A stretch of DNA of 49,966 nt from Pseudomonadota bacterium (GTDB lineage: Bacteria > Pseudomonadota > Alphaproteobacteria > Rhizobiales > Rhizobiaceae). Within the stretch, counting starts at the first letter, position 1. Each line of letters begins with the position of its first letter. Under the pieces are notes generated by a model. The model worked only from the letters and a program-made list of their open reading frames with translations, did not search any database and had not been told where the DNA came from. Where the stretch lies: NCBI GenBank assembly GCA_023451735.1, contig JAEXYH010000081.1, positions 1-49,966 on the forward strand. Reading direction: 5' to 3'. Positions 48,861 to 49,966 of the stretch are shown here, one piece after another. The translations under genes were made by a program, and so were the position numbers.

Positions 48861-49966
48861 TCAATGGGGCGCAGGCGTCAGCCCTGCGATCGCTTCAGCG
48901 AAATCCTTGGCCTCAAATGGTTCGAGATCATCGATGCCTTCGCCCACACCGATGAAGTACACCGGTAGCCTGTGCTTGGCAGCAATGGCGACGAGAATCC
49001 CCCCTCGCGCCGTGCCGTCGAGCTTGGTCATGATGAGACCGCCCACGCCGGCAACATTGCGGAAAATCTCAACCTGGTTCATCGCGTTCTGGCCGGTCGT
49101 GGCATCCAGCGTCTGCAACACGGTATGGGGCGCATCGGGATCGAGCTTGCCGAGAACGCGTACGATTTTTTCCAGCTCCGCCATCAGCTCGGCTTTGTTC
49201 TGCAGGCGGCCGGCAGTATCGATAATCAGGACATCGGACTTGTTGGCGCGCGCCTGTTCATAGGCATCGTAGGCAAGCCCCGCGGCATCGGCGCCAAGCT
49301 TGGTGCCGATGAATTCGGAATTTGTACGATCCGCCCAGATCTTCAGCTGCTCGATCGCCGCAGCACGGAACGTATCGCCGGCGGCCAGCATGACCTTGAG
49401 GCCCGACCCCGAAAGCTTGGCCGCCAGCTTGCCGATCGTCGTGGTCTTGCCGGTGCCGTTGACGCCGACGACGAGAATGACATGCGGCTTGTGATTGAGG
49501 TCGAGCTGCAGCGGCTTGGCGACCGGCGCCAGAACCTTGGTGATCTCGGCCGACATGATGCGCGACACGTCTTCACCCGTCACGTCCTTGCCGTAACGCT
49601 CCGACGACAGTGTACCGGTGATCCGCATCGCCGTCTCGACACCCAGATCCGCCTGGATCAACAGGTCTTCCAGATCCTCCAGCGTCTCGTCATCCAGCTT
49701 GCGCTTGGTGAAGAGTGCCGCAATCTGACCGGTGAGCTGTGACGACGTACGGGCAAGGCCGGCACGCAGTCGCTGGAACCAAGTCAGTTTTGCCGGCGGC
49801 ACCACGGCGACGACTTCCGGTTCGGACTTGGAGGTGGAAAAGCCTTTTGGGAGGACGGAAACGATAGCTACGCCTTGCTCGGAGGCATTACCCCCCTCTG
49901 CCCTGCCGGGCATCTCCCCCTCAAGGGGGGAGATCGGCAAGCGGCTTGCCCCCTGCCCGACAACAG
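48861..49966 (-). CDS. ftsY: Signal recognition particle receptor FtsY (5' end beyond window)
   Basis: 368 codons are visible and the frame is still open at the right edge. The NG domain is complete: the amphipathic helix region WFQRLRAGLARTSSQL, G1 GVNGTGKTT, DTAGR, and TKLDGTARGG near the end. FtsY docks ribosome-SRP complexes at the membrane. The visible N-terminal part is unusual: codons at 49891-49935 are an interspersed palindrome, read as ISPLEGEMPGRAEGG. Rhizobial FtsY has a long, variable acidic A domain upstream, so I infer that the gene continues past 49966 and the repeat is an in-frame insertion. Confidence 0.93.
   Translation of the reverse strand, partial: VVGQGASRLPISPLEGEMPGRAEGGNASEQGVAIVSVLPKGFSTSKSEPEVVAVVPPAKLTWFQRLRAGLARTSSQLTGQIAALFTKRKLDDETLEDLEDLLIQADLGVETAMRITGTLSSERYGKDVTGEDVSRIMSAEITKVLAPVAKPLQLDLNHKPHVILVVGVNGTGKTTTIGKLAAKLSGSGLKVMLAAGDTFRAAAIEQLKIWADRTNSEFIGTKLGADAAGLAYDAYEQARANKSDVLIIDTAGRLQNKAELMAELEKIVRVLGKLDPDAPHTVLQTLDATTGQNAMNQVEIFRNVAGVGGLIMTKLDGTARGGILVAIAAKHRLPVYFIGVGEGIDDLEPFEAKDFAEAIAGLTPAPH
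49891..49935. repeat. Rhizobial palindromic repeat inside ftsY coding sequence (family A)
   Basis: 45 bases beginning ccccccTCTGCCCTGCC and ending with the palindrome ATCTCCCCC-T-CAA-GGGGGGAGAT. Identical to 43747-43791 except for one base. It is read in frame with ftsY on the minus strand without a stop codon. Confidence 0.88.

Noticed and set aside
1..49966. CRISPR array, prophage, integrative element, tRNA or defence island
   Set aside because: No regularly spaced direct repeats, no integrase, transposase, phage or restriction genes and no cloverleaf with CCA end was recognised on either strand; gene content is core metabolism and transport.

Overview
This window is chromosomal DNA of an alphaproteobacterium of the family Rhizobiaceae (Rhizobium, Agrobacterium, Sinorhizobium and relatives). 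The evidence is the high GC content, the gene orders hemC-hemD-(mitofilin-like)-hemY, acnA/ccmABCDG and ftsY-yciB-DUF2585, and short interspersed palindromic repeats of the type common in rhizobia. It is essentially core genome. I see no prophage, insertion sequence, integrase, CRISPR array, tRNA or rRNA gene.

Layout. 1-3307 (minus): tsaD-gpsA-YciI-EVE-methyltransferase. 3378-9348 (plus): hemC, hemD, an alphaproteobacterial Mic60/mitofilin-like protein, a HemY-type TPR membrane protein, a TerB-fold protein and a class I glutamine amidotransferase. 9387-18782: an MFS exporter, YggT, DUF167, pyrophosphatase, a GNAT enzyme, TypA/BipA, an M3 oligopeptidase and a MarR plus Bcr/CflA-type exporter pair. 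18835-22128: argG, an orphan ParD antitoxin, an SDR oxidoreductase and a LysE exporter. 22151-24878 (minus): a three-gene ABC importer with a COG2984-type binding protein. 25068-27397 (plus): a MarR plus FUSC efflux pair. 27410-32295: rlmN, an IalB-family secreted protein, an ECF sigma factor, a YkvA-like protein, a pterin dehydratase, ThpR and an SGNH esterase. 32351-35622: a YbbA/YbbP-type ABC system. 35854-39859: a Bax-inhibitor-1 protein, a GNAT enzyme, DUF2794, DUF1223 and a TauE/SafE permease. 40107-42800: aconitase. 43075-46266: ccmA-ccmB-ccmC-ccmD-ccmG for cytochrome c maturation. 46272 to the end (minus): a diguanylate cyclase, DUF2585, YciB and the 3' part of ftsY.

Themes. Two segments concern heme: tetrapyrrole synthesis (hemC, hemD, with the membrane-organising Mic60 and HemY proteins), and heme export with apocytochrome thiol reduction (ccmABCD, ccmG). 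Translationally coupled pairs with 4-base overlaps are frequent (tsaD/gpsA, MarR/FUSC, ABC ATPase/permease, ccmC/D/G, yciB/DUF2585). Several genes start with GTG or TTG.

Most unusual observations: (1) a dispersed rhizobial palindrome lies in frame inside the N-terminal coding part of ftsY, and a 44/45-identical copy lies in an inverted pair that splits ccmA from ccmB; (2) an orphan parD is followed by an overlapping 12-codon stub where parE should be; (3) a perfect 14-bp-arm hairpin covers the leader of the LysE exporter gene; (4) an ECF sigma factor has no neighbouring anti-sigma factor. I found no convincing new multigene system.
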